Positions 1 to 7,930 of a stretch of DNA of 64,000 bases are shown one piece after another. Both the position numbers and the translations under genes were made by a program. Below the pieces are notes generated by a model, which was not told the origin of the DNA, ran no database searches, and saw only the letters and a program-made list of their open reading frames with translations. This DNA comes from CAYNLK01 sp964398055. Lineage in GTDB: Bacteria; Chloroflexota; Anaerolineae; 4572-78; J111. Each line of letters starts with the position of its first letter. Within the stretch, counting starts at the first letter, position 1. The stretch covers positions 186,001-250,000 of the forward strand of contig CAYNLK010000002.1 in assembly GCA_964398055.1 (NCBI GenBank), written 5' to 3'.

Positions 1-1356
1 CGTATAGAAAATGATCTCTTCACCCGGCGCGGCCAGGGGAGCAAAATTCGAGTCGTTGAGGCTTACAACGAGCAGGAGGAAGCCTCCTTTGTGGTCGATG
101 AGATCCAGCGCCTGCAGCTTGGGCGGCAATATAAGCCCGGCGACATAGCCGTGATGTACCGGACCAACGCCCAAAGCCGGGTGTTAGAAGAAGCCTTTGT
201 CAACCGGGGGATGCCTTATCTGTTGGTGCGGGGGACTCGCTTTTATGATCGCAAGGAAATCAAGGATGTGCTGGCCTACCTGCGGCTGATCCACAACCCG
301 GAAGACAGCGTTAGCCTGAGCCGGATCATCAACGTGCCGGCCCGGTCGATTGGGGCCAAAACCGTCGCCGACCTGAACCGCTGGGCCTTTGACCTGGGCG
401 CGACCCCCTGGCAGGCCCTGCAACAGTTGGCCGCCGTGGCCGAGCACGGCGAGTTGAACCAGAGCCAGCCCGACGACGATGAAGGTGGGCCGCCTATTGC
501 CAGCCCCTTCAAAAGCCGGGCCGAGAAGTCGCTGATCGAGTTTGGCCGCTTGATGAATATGCTGATCAAAGCCAAAGCCAAGCTCAGCCTGCCGGAGCTG
601 TTTGACCTGGCCGTGGCTCGAACCGGTTATAAAACTTATATTAAAGATAATACCCCGGAAGGCGAGGAACGGTGGGAGAACATCATCGAATTGCGCCGCA
701 AGGCCGAACAATTTATGGATCTTGACGGCGACGAAGCCCTGGCCCGTTTTCTGGAGGATGTGGCCCTGGTTTCTGATGTGGACGCGTTGGGTGAAGAAGG
801 TTTGGCCCCGGCGCTGTTGACGCTGCACACGGCCAAAGGGCTGGAGTTTGCGGTTGTTTTCATTGTCGGGCTGGAGGAAGGGCTGTTGCCCCACAGCCGC
901 AGCCTGAGCGATACTGAGGCCCTGGAAGAGGAACGCCGTCTGGCCTATGTTGGCATTACCCGGGCCGAAGACCGGTTATATTTAACTCGCGCTTTTCGCC
1001 GCTCCACCTATGGCTTTGACGAGCCGACTATTCCCTCCCGTTTCCTCAAAGATATCCCGCCGGAGTTGGTCGAGGACCGTTCCGGGCGAGCGGCCCGGAC
1101 GAGTCCGGGGACGGCCAGCCGGCGGTCAGGCGCTCAAGAGATGAGCAGCCGCTGGAGTCGATCACCGGACAGCCCGGCCATTCCCACCAAAACCGCCAGC
1201 TATACGTTGGGCGACCGGGTGTATCACCGCAAGTTTGGCGAGGGCACCGTCATCGCCGTGGAGGTAGAAGGCGATGATGAACTGGTGCAGGTGGCCTTTC
1301 CAGAGCAGGGCATCAAGAAACTGTCGGCCAGCGTGGCCCCGCTGGAAAAAAGATAA
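1..1356 (+). CDS. pcrA: ATP-dependent DNA helicase PcrA/UvrD, C-terminal part (5' end outside window)
   Basis: Superfamily 1 3'-5' DNA helicase used in nucleotide excision repair and in clearing replication obstacles. The frame is open from base 1, so the gene begins upstream of the window; 451 residues are visible. Helicase motif V is seen as TLHTAKGLEFAVVF with GLEEGLLPH after it, and motif VI as EEERRLAYVGITRAEDRLYL. After a Ser/Arg-rich linker, the last ~50 residues (DRVYHRKFGEGTVIAVE onward) form the Tudor-like tail typical of PcrA from Gram-positive-type bacteria, which binds RNA polymerase in known members. The Walker A half is not visible. PcrA is preferred to Rep because of this tail. 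Confidence 0.93.
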   Translation, partial: RIENDLFTRRGQGSKIRVVEAYNEQEEASFVVDEIQRLQLGRQYKPGDIAVMYRTNAQSRVLEEAFVNRGMPYLLVRGTRFYDRKEIKDVLAYLRLIHNPEDSVSLSRIINVPARSIGAKTVADLNRWAFDLGATPWQALQQLAAVAEHGELNQSQPDDDEGGPPIASPFKSRAEKSLIEFGRLMNMLIKAKAKLSLPELFDLAVARTGYKTYIKDNTPEGEERWENIIELRRKAEQFMDLDGDEALARFLEDVALVSDVDALGEEGLAPALLTLHTAKGLEFAVVFIVGLEEGLLPHSRSLSDTEALEEERRLAYVGITRAEDRLYLTRAFRRSTYGFDEPTIPSRFLKDIPPELVEDRSGRAARTSPGTASRRSGAQEMSSRWSRSPDSPAIPTKTASYTLGDRVYHRKFGEGTVIAVEVEGDDELVQVAFPEQGIKKLSASVAPLEKR

Positions 1357-1375
1357 ATGCCATCTCGTTTAATCT

Positions 1376-1400
1376 CGTTCCCAAACTCAGTTTGGGAACG
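1376..1400. repeat. Perfect 12-bp palindrome, REP-like
   Basis: CGTTCCCAAACT at 1376-1387 pairs with AGTTTGGGAACG at 1389-1400 around a single-base loop, and the GGGAACGA word is repeated at 1402-1420. There is no T-run, so it is not a classical terminator. Degenerate relatives occur at 7126-7135, 23528-23552 and 37190-37220, so it appears to be a dispersed intergenic repeat of this genome. Confidence 0.6.
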
Positions 1401-1433
1401 ATGGGAAACGATGGGAACGAGATTATAAAACTT

Positions 1434-1462
1434 TTGCCCCTTCTTTTACCGTATGCTATAAT
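1434..1462 (+). promoter_or_regulatory. Sigma-70-type promoter for the tRNA-Ser/SRP RNA segment
   Basis: A -35 box TTGCCC (1434-1439), a 17-bp spacer and an extended -10 TGCTATAAT (1454-1462) lie 24 bases upstream of the first tRNA. This is the best promoter match in the region and fits a stable-RNA promoter. Confidence 0.7.
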
Positions 1463-1485
1463 TTCTCCCGCCTTGATCGACGTTT

Positions 1486-1572
1486 GGGGAGGTGCCAGAG
1501 CGGTCGAATGGGGCGGTCTCGAAAACCGTTGTGGGCTTTTGTCCACCGTGGGTTCGAATCCCACCCTCCCCG
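1486..1572 (+). tRNA. tRNA-Ser(CGA)
   Basis: Cloverleaf of 87 nt. The acceptor GGGGAGG (1486-1492) pairs with CCTCCCC (1565-1571), discriminator G1572. The anticodon stem GCGGT/ACCGT encloses CTCGAAA, giving anticodon CGA (codon UCG). A long variable arm (type II tRNA) and a GTGGG-TTCGAAT-CCCAC T arm confirm serine identity. The CCA end is not encoded. Confidence 0.95.
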
Positions 1573-1575
1573 CTG

Positions 1576-1660
1576 GTGCAATTATCAATGAGCAATTATC
1601 AATGAACAATTATCAATGAGTAAAATGTGCTGTTATTTGTTCATTATTCATTGTTCATTG
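1576..1660. repeat. Short tandem/inverted AT-rich repeat (CAATTATCAATGA family)
   Basis: Three near-identical units built on CAATTATCAATGA are followed by an inverted arm (TGTTCATTATTCATTGTTCATTG). It sits between two tRNA genes. Copies of the same word family occur at 16560-16600 and, in frame inside the copper ATPase gene, at about 53780-53836. It is non-coding here. Confidence 0.7.
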
Positions 1661-1665
1661 AATCC

Positions 1666-1754
<89 letters not shown>

Positions 1755-1756
1755 TC

Positions 1757-1845
1757 TCTTAGTAAGCAGTGAACAGTAATCAGTAGTCAGTAGTTACGAG
1801 TTACCGCTATTGACTGATCAGTGATTATTGTTCACCGACCACAGT
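1757..1845. repeat. Short repeat block built on CAGTGAACAGTAATCAGTAGTCAGT
   Basis: Imperfect iterations of CAGT/CAGTAGT followed by an inverted arm (TGACTGATCAGTGATTATTGTTCAC). It lies between tRNA-Ser and SRP RNA. It is the same style of low-complexity invasive repeat as at 44950-44995 (CTGACAACTGACTGACTGACAACTG). No gene is seen in it. Confidence 0.55.
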
Positions 1846-1854
1846 TGCCGGTTC

Positions 1855-2003
1855 GGGGTGAGGGCAACCGGGTAGCGTTGATTGTTGGGTCCTGCGCGGC
1901 AGAAGCCTGCGAACCAGGTCAGGTCCGGAAGGAAGCAGCCTTAAGCGGTCACTTCTGAGCGACGCAGGGTTGCCTGGCAGGAGCTACTCGGTTGCCCTCC
2001 CCC
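1855..2003 (+). ncRNA. ffs: Signal recognition particle RNA (bacterial SRP RNA)
   Basis: The universally conserved domain IV core is present: GGTCAGGTCCGGAAGGAAGC (1918-1937) with the GGAA tetraloop and the asymmetric internal loop, closed by AGCAGCC/GGTC. The outer ends pair strongly: GGGCAACCGGGTAGC (1862 onward) with GCTACTCGGTTGCCC (ending 1997). The RNA binds Ffh to target nascent membrane proteins. Ends are set by base pairing and may be off by a few bases. Confidence 0.93.
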
Positions 2004-2055
2004 TGAACAATAGTTTAAATAGTTTATAGTTTAAAGAGTAGCTTTCTTAACTCCA

Positions 2056-2080
2056 GCGAGCCGGTGAGGTTCGCTTTTTT
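2056..2080 (+). terminator. Rho-independent terminator after SRP RNA
   Basis: Stem GCGAGCC (2056-2062) with GGTTCGC (2068-2074), five-base loop, followed by TTTTTT. It closes the tRNA/SRP RNA unit. Confidence 0.75.
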
Positions 2081-2235
2081 GTTTCCGAATTGCCGGGCCA
2101 ACTGGGGATTCAAGTGGTTCATGGTATAATGATGATGTGACGATTCTCTCGATGTCAGGCTATACGGACATGCCATTGCTTACACGGTGTGCTGGACGCC
2201 AGCACTGCTTTTGGGCAAAAGCCCCTTTATCCGGC

Positions 2236-2241
2236 TATAAT
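2236..2241 (+). promoter_or_regulatory. Probable -10 element for the G5/3D protein gene
   Basis: TATAAT at 2236-2241, 44 bases before the GTG start. The only -35-like word is TTGGGC at 2211-2216 with a long 19-bp spacer, so the -35 assignment is weak. Confidence 0.45.
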
Positions 2242-2284
2242 AGTCTACAAAATTCGGGAAACCCTGCATAAGTGAGGAAAGCCG

Positions 2285-3820
2285 GTGACCGATCAGGCTA
2301 ATTCAGCTGCCAGCCCACAATTACGCTCGCGCCGGTTAGGTTCATTCCTCCGCTGGACCCTGGCCGGCGTTGGACTGGTTTTGGCGCTATGGGCGGGTTA
2401 TGTTCTGACGGGCCAGCCGGTGGTGGTAATGATCAATGACCGGCCGGTTGAAGTTCGGGTCCATCGTTTAACCGTTGAGGCCGTCTTAAGCCAATTAGAG
2501 TTGAGTCTAGCCCCGGAAGATCGGATTAGCCCCTCTCCCGGCGCCCTGCTCAGCTCAAACCAGGCGGTTACGATCAAACTGGCTCGTCCGGTCATCATCG
2601 AGGTTGATGGCCGAACTTTAACCCGGTTAACGCACCAACAAACCGCTGCCGGCGTGCTGGCTGAGGCCGGGATCGTGCTCAACAGCCGCGACGTGGTGGT
2701 GGTAAACGGGCAGGTTGCGCCGCTGAACGACCCTCTGCCGGTAACTCCTGCCTCTACTCCACAACCAGCCCGGGCGGCCAGTGTGGCGCTGATAAACGGC
2801 GCGTCGGCTGAAATCAGCCGCCCTGAGCCGCTTTACTTGATCGTCCACCGGGCCATTCCGGTGACTTTGACGGATAATGGGCTGAGCAGCACCTTCTATA
2901 CGGCTCAACCCACGGTCGGCGCAGCCCTCACCGAGCAAGGACTAAGCCTCTATGCGGAAGATAAGGTGACGCCCCCGCTGGAAACGGCCCTGCTGCCGGG
3001 CCTGCACGTCTATATTCAGCGTTCGGTTCCGGTCACCATTGCCGCCGACGGCCGCCTCATCACCAGCCGGACGCTTGGCCGAACCGTGGCTGAGGTATTG
3101 GCCGAAGAGGGGATCGCCTTGATGGGCCAGGACTACAGTCGGCCGGCCCTGGCCGAAGAGATCTCGGCCAATCAGACTATTGAACTGGTCCGGGTGCGGG
3201 AATCGCTTGAAATTGAGCAGCAATTCATTCCCTTCGAAACCACCTGGATTCCAGATTCTTCTATGCCGCTCGATCGTCAGGAGATTCAGCAGCCGGGCAT
3301 AACCGGCATCATCAAAACTCGAACCAGGATCCGCACCGAAAATGGCCAGGAAATCTGGCGGGTGGTGGAGGATGAGTGGTTGGATCAGGAACCCAGTGAC
3401 CAGATCGTTGCTTACGGTACCCAGATTACGGTTCATACCCTGCAAACCGAGGCTGGCCCGATTGAATACTGGCGCAAAATTTCGATGTTGGCTACCCCTT
3501 ACAGCGCCGCCTCGTCGGGCAAAGCTCTTGATCACCCGCGCTATGGGGTTACCCGCAGCGGCTTGCCGGCCGGGCTGGGGGTGGTAGCCGTTGATCCCAA
3601 GGTCATTCCCCTGCTGACCGAGCTTTATATTCCCGGTTATGGCCGGGCGGTTGCCGGTGATACCGGCGGTTTGATTCATGGCAAGCGAGTTGATTTGGGT
3701 TTTGCTGACGACCAGCCTCTGCCGGACATTTACGAATGGCTGGATGTCTATCTGCTCACCCCGGTGCCGCCGGCCGATAAGATTCGGTACGTTTTGCCCG
3801 ACTGGCCGCAGCAGCGTTGA
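2285..3820 (+). CDS. Cell-wall protein with DUF348 repeats, G5 domain and 3D (Asp-box) domain
   Basis: A 511-residue, single-pass membrane-anchored exported protein. TM helix at about residues 23-43. Ubiquitin-like DUF348 repeats at ~47-143 and ~181-305, a G5 domain at ~306-385 and a C-terminal 3D domain at ~402-478 with its conserved aspartates (VAVDPKVIP and GDTGG...GKRVDLGF). This layout resembles YabE/YocH-type and resuscitation-promoting-factor-like proteins, where the 3D fold is a lytic transglycosylase-like peptidoglycan domain. Start is GTG with GAGGAAAG just upstream. In Firmicutes yabE also lies next to rsmA (ksgA), as here, which supports the assignment. The exact enzymatic activity is inferred. 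Confidence 0.88.
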   Translation: MTDQANSAASPQLRSRRLGSFLRWTLAGVGLVLALWAGYVLTGQPVVVMINDRPVEVRVHRLTVEAVLSQLELSLAPEDRISPSPGALLSSNQAVTIKLARPVIIEVDGRTLTRLTHQQTAAGVLAEAGIVLNSRDVVVVNGQVAPLNDPLPVTPASTPQPARAASVALINGASAEISRPEPLYLIVHRAIPVTLTDNGLSSTFYTAQPTVGAALTEQGLSLYAEDKVTPPLETALLPGLHVYIQRSVPVTIAADGRLITSRTLGRTVAEVLAEEGIALMGQDYSRPALAEEISANQTIELVRVRESLEIEQQFIPFETTWIPDSSMPLDRQEIQQPGITGIIKTRTRIRTENGQEIWRVVEDEWLDQEPSDQIVAYGTQITVHTLQTEAGPIEYWRKISMLATPYSAASSGKALDHPRYGVTRSGLPAGLGVVAVDPKVIPLLTELYIPGYGRAVAGDTGGLIHGKRVDLGFADDQPLPDIYEWLDVYLLTPVPPADKIRYVLPDWPQQR

Positions 3821-3900
3821 GATCAGCAGAGGAGCAGAGGGGATTTTCCCTCCTGCCCCCTTGCTCCTCTGCTTCCTGGCCCAATATTGTGGAGAGTCCT

Positions 3901-4788
3901 TTGAAATCTACTCCCTCGCAATCCCTGTCAACCCTACTCAAAAGATATAACCTCCGGCCCCGCAAAGGTTTGGGGCAAAACTTTCTGGTCGATCCGCACC
4001 ACCTGGCTAAGATTGTTGCGGCGGCCGAGCTGACCGGTGCGGAGACCGTGTTAGAAATTGGGCCAGGACCGGGCACATTGACCCGGCTGCTGGCCGAGTC
4101 GGCCGGACGGGTCATCGCCGTAGAACTCGATCCGCAGTTGGTCAGCCTGCTCAGCCATGAACTGGCCGACCTACCAAATCTAACCATCGTCCAGGCCGAT
4201 ATCCTCCAACTCCAACTCGATACCCTGTTAACCGCCCCCCCGGCCGGCCAACTAACCTACCCACCAACTAACCAACCTCCCACCCACCTGCCCGCCTTCA
4301 AAGTTGTCGCCAACCTGCCTTACTACATCACCTCCGCCGTGCTGCGCTATCTGCTGGAAGCAACGCCTCGACCGGAGCGGATTGTGGTAACGGTGCAAAA
4401 AGAGGTGGCCCAACGCATCGTGGCTCAGCCGGGCCAGATGAGCCTGCTGGCGGTGAGTGTTCAATTTTACGGTCAGCCAACCTTAGTTCATCGCATTCCG
4501 GCCGGCGCTTTCTATCCGCCGCCCAAGGTAGATTCGGCTGTGGTGCGGATCGATACCTGGCCCGAGCCGGCCATTCCGGTCGAAGAGGTCGATCACTTTT
4601 TCCGGGTAGTTAAGGCCGGTTTTGGCCAGAAGCGCAAACAGCTAAAGAATTCGCTGGCAGCCGGTCTGCATAAGCCGGTTGAGGAGATTGTTAGGGCGCT
4701 GGAGCAGGCCCAGTTGGCTCCAACCCGGCGGGCTGAAACTTTGAGCCTGGTCGAGTGGGGCCGGTTAGCCGGGGTACTCCAACCCTGA
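3901..4788 (+). CDS. rsmA: 16S rRNA (adenine(1518)-N6/adenine(1519)-N6)-dimethyltransferase
   Basis: Dimethylates two adjacent adenines in helix 45 of 16S rRNA using SAM. Motif I is VLEIGPGPGTLTRLLAE and motif IV is NLPYYITSAVL; the RKGLGQNFL N-terminus is typical of KsgA. The start chosen is TTG 3901 because GGAGAG lies at 3891-3896 and family homology starts here; the open frame extends to 3817 but that stretch reads like non-coding DNA. Length 295 residues, normal for the family. Odd: residues ~109-130 contain a Pro/Thr/Asn-rich stretch (TYPPTNQPPTH) encoded by CCAACTAACC-type repeat DNA, just before motif IV, an apparent in-frame repeat insertion. Confidence 0.93.
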   Translation: MKSTPSQSLSTLLKRYNLRPRKGLGQNFLVDPHHLAKIVAAAELTGAETVLEIGPGPGTLTRLLAESAGRVIAVELDPQLVSLLSHELADLPNLTIVQADILQLQLDTLLTAPPAGQLTYPPTNQPPTHLPAFKVVANLPYYITSAVLRYLLEATPRPERIVVTVQKEVAQRIVAQPGQMSLLAVSVQFYGQPTLVHRIPAGAFYPPPKVDSAVVRIDTWPEPAIPVEEVDHFFRVVKAGFGQKRKQLKNSLAAGLHKPVEEIVRALEQAQLAPTRRAETLSLVEWGRLAGVLQP

Positions 4789-4805
4789 ACCGATATTGAA
4801 TTTTT

Positions 4806-4834
4806 TTGCTTCGATAGGGTAGGTGGGCTATAAT
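4806..4834 (+). promoter_or_regulatory. Promoter of the BMP::PhnD transport cluster
   Basis: TTGCTT (4806-4811), exact 17-bp spacer, TATAAT (4829-4834). It implies a leader of about 240 nt before the lipoprotein start. The leader holds a perfect AAGGAGGTGA at 4983-4992 that is not followed by a convincing reading frame. No known riboswitch class was recognised by eye. Confidence 0.6.
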
Positions 4835-5080
4835 AAATATTGTCAATGCCCAGACCATTACTGCTCGGTAATTCCAATATCCTGGTAGTTGCGCTATCTT
4901 TAAGGCTACTGATTCTTAATTATTGCACATCCGAATAAAGCCCCGCAATCTCATTTTTTTACGAGTGCCCAGTTTTGATCACAAGGAGGTGAGCGCACAA
5001 GAAAATCCCATTAAATTATTCTAGTTCAGACAAAATCCAGTCAATCTAAATTTGTAAGTCACTGTTGGAGGAGAATACAA

Positions 5081-7054
5081 ATGACTAACCGTTTGTTTGG
5101 GATAATTGCAGTGGTAATTATTCTGGCGATGCTGGCTGCCTGCGGCGGCGCTGCCACGCCGGCCCCAGCCCCAGAACAACCCCAGGCGGCAGCCCCCACG
5201 GAAGCCCCGGCGGCTGAAGCGCCGGCTCCCACCGAAGCCCCGGCTGAAGAAGCAATGGCGCCTCATAAATATGGCCAGGTCACCGACGTGGGTGGGATTG
5301 ATGACAAAGGTTTTAACCAACTGGCCTGGAATGGGATGGAACGGGCGGCCAGGGAATTAGGCGTTGAGGTTCGCTTCCTGGAAAGCTCACAGCAAACCGA
5401 TTATGAGAAGAACCTGAATGAGTTCATCAATCAGGGGTACAACGGCATTGTTACCGTGGGCTTCCTGTTGGCCGATGCGACCAAGGCCGCTTCTCTAGCC
5501 AACCCTGATCTGCCCTTTGCCATTGTTGACTTCCCCAGCCAGACTCCCGGCGATATGGGGCTGCTCTTTGCCGTCTCTGAGCCTTCTTTCATGGCCGGTT
5601 ACCTGGCTGCCGGGATGAGCGAAACCGGCACTGTTTGCACCTACGGCGGCATCAAGATCCCGCCTGTGGTCGAATTCATGGTCGGTTTTGAGTACGGGGT
5701 GATGTACTACAACGAGCAAAAAGGCGCCGACGTGAAGGTGTTGGGCTGGAAGACCAATCCGGCTGCGGAAGGCGGCGGCGACGGTTCCTTTACCGGCAAC
5801 TTCACCAGTCTGGACGACGGCCGTAGCTTTGCCGAAAACTTCTTTGATGAAGGCTGCGATATCATCTTCCCTGTGGCCGGCCCGGTCGGTTTAGGTTCGG
5901 CCGCGGCGGCTCAGGATCGCGGTTTTGCCGTGATCGGCGTGGATGCCGACTTGACCCAAACCAATCCTGACGCCAAAGAAGTTTACATGACCAGCGTGCT
6001 GAAGAAGATCGATAATGCGGTGTTCGAAGCGGTCAAGCGGATGGAAGAGGGCACCTTTGAAGGCGGCACAAACTTCATCAGTACCACGGCCAATGACGGC
6101 GTCGGCCTGGCCCCTTTCCACGACTGGGAAGATCGCGTCCCGCAAGAAATGCGGGATGAGCTGGAGCAGATCAGACAGGGCATCATCGCCGGCACCATCT
6201 CCACCGGCTGGCCGGTTGGCGCGGCCCCGGCAGCGGAAGAAGCTCCCGCGGCTGGGGAGGTGAAATTGGTAATGTCCTTTGTGCCTTCCGGTGACACCCA
6301 GGAAATTCTGGCCTCCGGTGAGGAATTGGCGCAGATGATTACTGAGCGCACCGGCTATAACGTCGAGTCTAACGTTGCTACCAGCTTTGCCGCGGTCATC
6401 GAAGCGATGGGCGCCGGCAACGCCGATATCGGCTGGCTGAACACCTTTGGTTACATTTTGGCTCACGAAAAATACGGGGTTGATGTCGCCCTGGCCACAG
6501 AGCGCTTTGGCAGCACCACCTACAAGGGGCAGATCATCGCCCGCGGTGATGGCGGGATCACCTCTCTGGCAGATTTGAAGGGTACGACTTTCTGCCGGCC
6601 TGATCCCCTGTCAACCTCGGGCTGGATCATCCCCAGTATCACCCTGGCCGCCAACGGTATTGATCCGGGGAAAGATATCAAGGTGGTGGACGTCGGTTCC
6701 CACAACAACGTGGTTGCCGCGGTTTACAACGGTGAATGTGACGCCGGCGCGACCTACGTGGATGCTCGCGGCACTATTGAGGATGATTATCCGGATGTGA
6801 AGGATGTGGTGGTGGTGGTCACTGAGTCGGCCGATATCCCCAACGATACGGTCAGCTTCGCCCCGGATGTTCCGGCTGATGTGCGCGAAAACGTGGTCAA
6901 GGCTCTGCTCGACATCGCCGGCACTGACGAAGGCAAGGCCGCGCTTGAGCAATTGTATGAAATTTCCGGCCTTCAACCCGTTGATGACTCTTTCTACGAT
7001 GCCTTCCGCGCTGATCTGGATGCCTCTGGCTATAGCGTTGAAGATTTCCAGTAG
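5081..7054 (+). CDS. Fused substrate-binding lipoprotein: BMP/PnrA-like domain + PhnD-like domain
   Basis: A 657-residue exported lipoprotein. Signal peptide with lipobox LAAC (Cys21), then an Ala/Pro/Glu-rich tether to ~65. Residues ~66-378 are a BMP-family (PnrA-like, nucleoside-binding) domain: KYGQVTDVGGIDDKGFNQLA start, VGFLLADATKAASLANPD and FPVAGPVGLGSAAA. A second Ala/Pro/Glu linker follows (AAPAAEEAPAAGE, ~380-392). Residues ~394-657 are a PhnD-like phosphonate/phosphite-binding domain: FVPSGDTQEI, ADIGWLNTFGYILA, PDPLSTSGWIIPS and GECDAGATYVDARG. Each half is full length for its family, so this is a true fusion in one uninterrupted frame. Strong GGAGGAG site 7 bases before ATG. The genes downstream encode both a phosphonate-type and a nucleoside-type permease system. 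Confidence 0.9.
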   Translation: MTNRLFGIIAVVIILAMLAACGGAATPAPAPEQPQAAAPTEAPAAEAPAPTEAPAEEAMAPHKYGQVTDVGGIDDKGFNQLAWNGMERAARELGVEVRFLESSQQTDYEKNLNEFINQGYNGIVTVGFLLADATKAASLANPDLPFAIVDFPSQTPGDMGLLFAVSEPSFMAGYLAAGMSETGTVCTYGGIKIPPVVEFMVGFEYGVMYYNEQKGADVKVLGWKTNPAAEGGGDGSFTGNFTSLDDGRSFAENFFDEGCDIIFPVAGPVGLGSAAAAQDRGFAVIGVDADLTQTNPDAKEVYMTSVLKKIDNAVFEAVKRMEEGTFEGGTNFISTTANDGVGLAPFHDWEDRVPQEMRDELEQIRQGIIAGTISTGWPVGAAPAAEEAPAAGEVKLVMSFVPSGDTQEILASGEELAQMITERTGYNVESNVATSFAAVIEAMGAGNADIGWLNTFGYILAHEKYGVDVALATERFGSTTYKGQIIARGDGGITSLADLKGTTFCRPDPLSTSGWIIPSITLAANGIDPGKDIKVVDVGSHNNVVAAVYNGECDAGATYVDARGTIEDDYPDVKDVVVVVTESADIPNDTVSFAPDVPADVRENVVKALLDIAGTDEGKAALEQLYEISGLQPVDDSFYDAFRADLDASGYSVEDFQ

Positions 7055-7084
7055 AGGTAACTCATTGATGCAGTGATGAGTTGC

Positions 7085-7121
7085 AGGGGAGGGGAGCGCG
7101 TCTCCTCTCCCCTATTTTTTT
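7085..7121 (+). terminator. Strong intrinsic terminator between binding protein and transporter genes
   Basis: Twelve-bp stem (7085-7096 with 7102-7113, one G-T pair), five-base loop, then ATTTTTTT. Being inside an apparent operon, it should let the binding protein be made in excess over the permease genes, with partial read-through into phnC. Confidence 0.8.
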
Positions 7122-7151
7122 GATTGGGAACGATGAGTTAAGGCGGCGAGA

Positions 7152-7910
7152 ATGCTTGAAATAAGAAACCTCACTAAAGTTTATGACGATGGTACCAGGG
7201 CGCTGAATAACGTCTCTTTTACGGTACAGGATGGCGAATTCCTGGTGATCATTGGCTTGAGCGGCTCGGGCAAAAGTACCTTGCTACGTTGTATCAATCG
7301 TCTGATCGAGCCGACCTCGGGCCAGGTCATCCTGGATGGGGTGGATATTACGGCGGCTTCGCCCGCTGAGCTGCGCCGGATCCGACGCGATCTCGGCATG
7401 ATCTTTCAGCACTTCAACCTGGTCAAACGTTCCACGGTTATGCGCAACGTTCTAACCGGTCGTTTGGGCTATGTTAACCCCTGGTTGAGTCTGCTGGGGA
7501 TTTTTCCGGCCGAGGATCGAAAGCGAGCCTGGGCCGCGCTGGAGCTGGTTGGTATTCCCGATAAAGCCAATAACCGCGCCGATGCCCTATCGGGCGGACA
7601 ACAGCAGCGAGTTGGCATTGCCCGGGCCTTGATGCAAGAACCTAAATTGCTACTGGCCGATGAGCCGGTTTCGGCGCTCGATCCGGCCACCTCTCACTCT
7701 GTGCTCAAGTACATCGAACAGATCAATCGCGAAAAAGGCGTTACCGTGCTCTGCAGCTTGCACTTCTTGAGTTTAGCCCGCACTTACGCCACCCGAATCA
7801 TTGCCTTAAAAGATGGCAATATGATGTTTGATGGACTGCCCGGCGAAATTGACGATGAACGCTTTAAAGAAATCTACGGGGAAGAGGCGGTTCGAGTTGA
7901 GATAAACTGA
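7152..7910 (+). CDS. phnC: Phosphonate/phosphite-type ABC transporter ATP-binding protein PhnC
   Basis: Cytoplasmic ATPase of a PhnCDE-type importer. Walker A GLSGSGKST (~residue 33), signature LSGGQQQRVGIARAL, Walker B LLLADEP followed by VSALDP. 252 residues, normal for PhnC. It lies directly before two PhnE-type permeases and after the fused binding protein. The true substrate (phosphonate, phosphite, phosphate or a phosphorylated metabolite) cannot be told from sequence alone. Confidence 0.92.
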   Translation: MLEIRNLTKVYDDGTRALNNVSFTVQDGEFLVIIGLSGSGKSTLLRCINRLIEPTSGQVILDGVDITAASPAELRRIRRDLGMIFQHFNLVKRSTVMRNVLTGRLGYVNPWLSLLGIFPAEDRKRAWAALELVGIPDKANNRADALSGGQQQRVGIARALMQEPKLLLADEPVSALDPATSHSVLKYIEQINREKGVTVLCSLHFLSLARTYATRIIALKDGNMMFDGLPGEIDDERFKEIYGEEAVRVEIN

Positions 7911-7930
7911 CCGCCCCAGGAATTTGACCT

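Noticed and set aside
184..894. 236-codon open frame on the - strand
   Set aside because: Antisense to the PcrA helicase motifs.
1392..1619. 75-codon open frame on the + strand
   Set aside because: Runs across the promoter, the tRNA-Ser gene and the repeat; not a protein.
2942..3679. 245-codon open frame on the - strand
   Set aside because: Shadow of the G5/3D protein gene; no recognisable domain.
4983..5024. Possible leader peptide (GTG at 4989) after AAGGAGGTGA
   Set aside because: The start overlaps the Shine-Dalgarno sequence, so spacing is impossible; kept only as an observation on the leader.
6200..6265. BMP::PhnD fusion as an assembly artefact
   Set aside because: The frame is continuous, the joint is a typical Ala/Pro/Glu linker similar to the N-terminal tether, and both matching transporters follow; still worth checking with reads.
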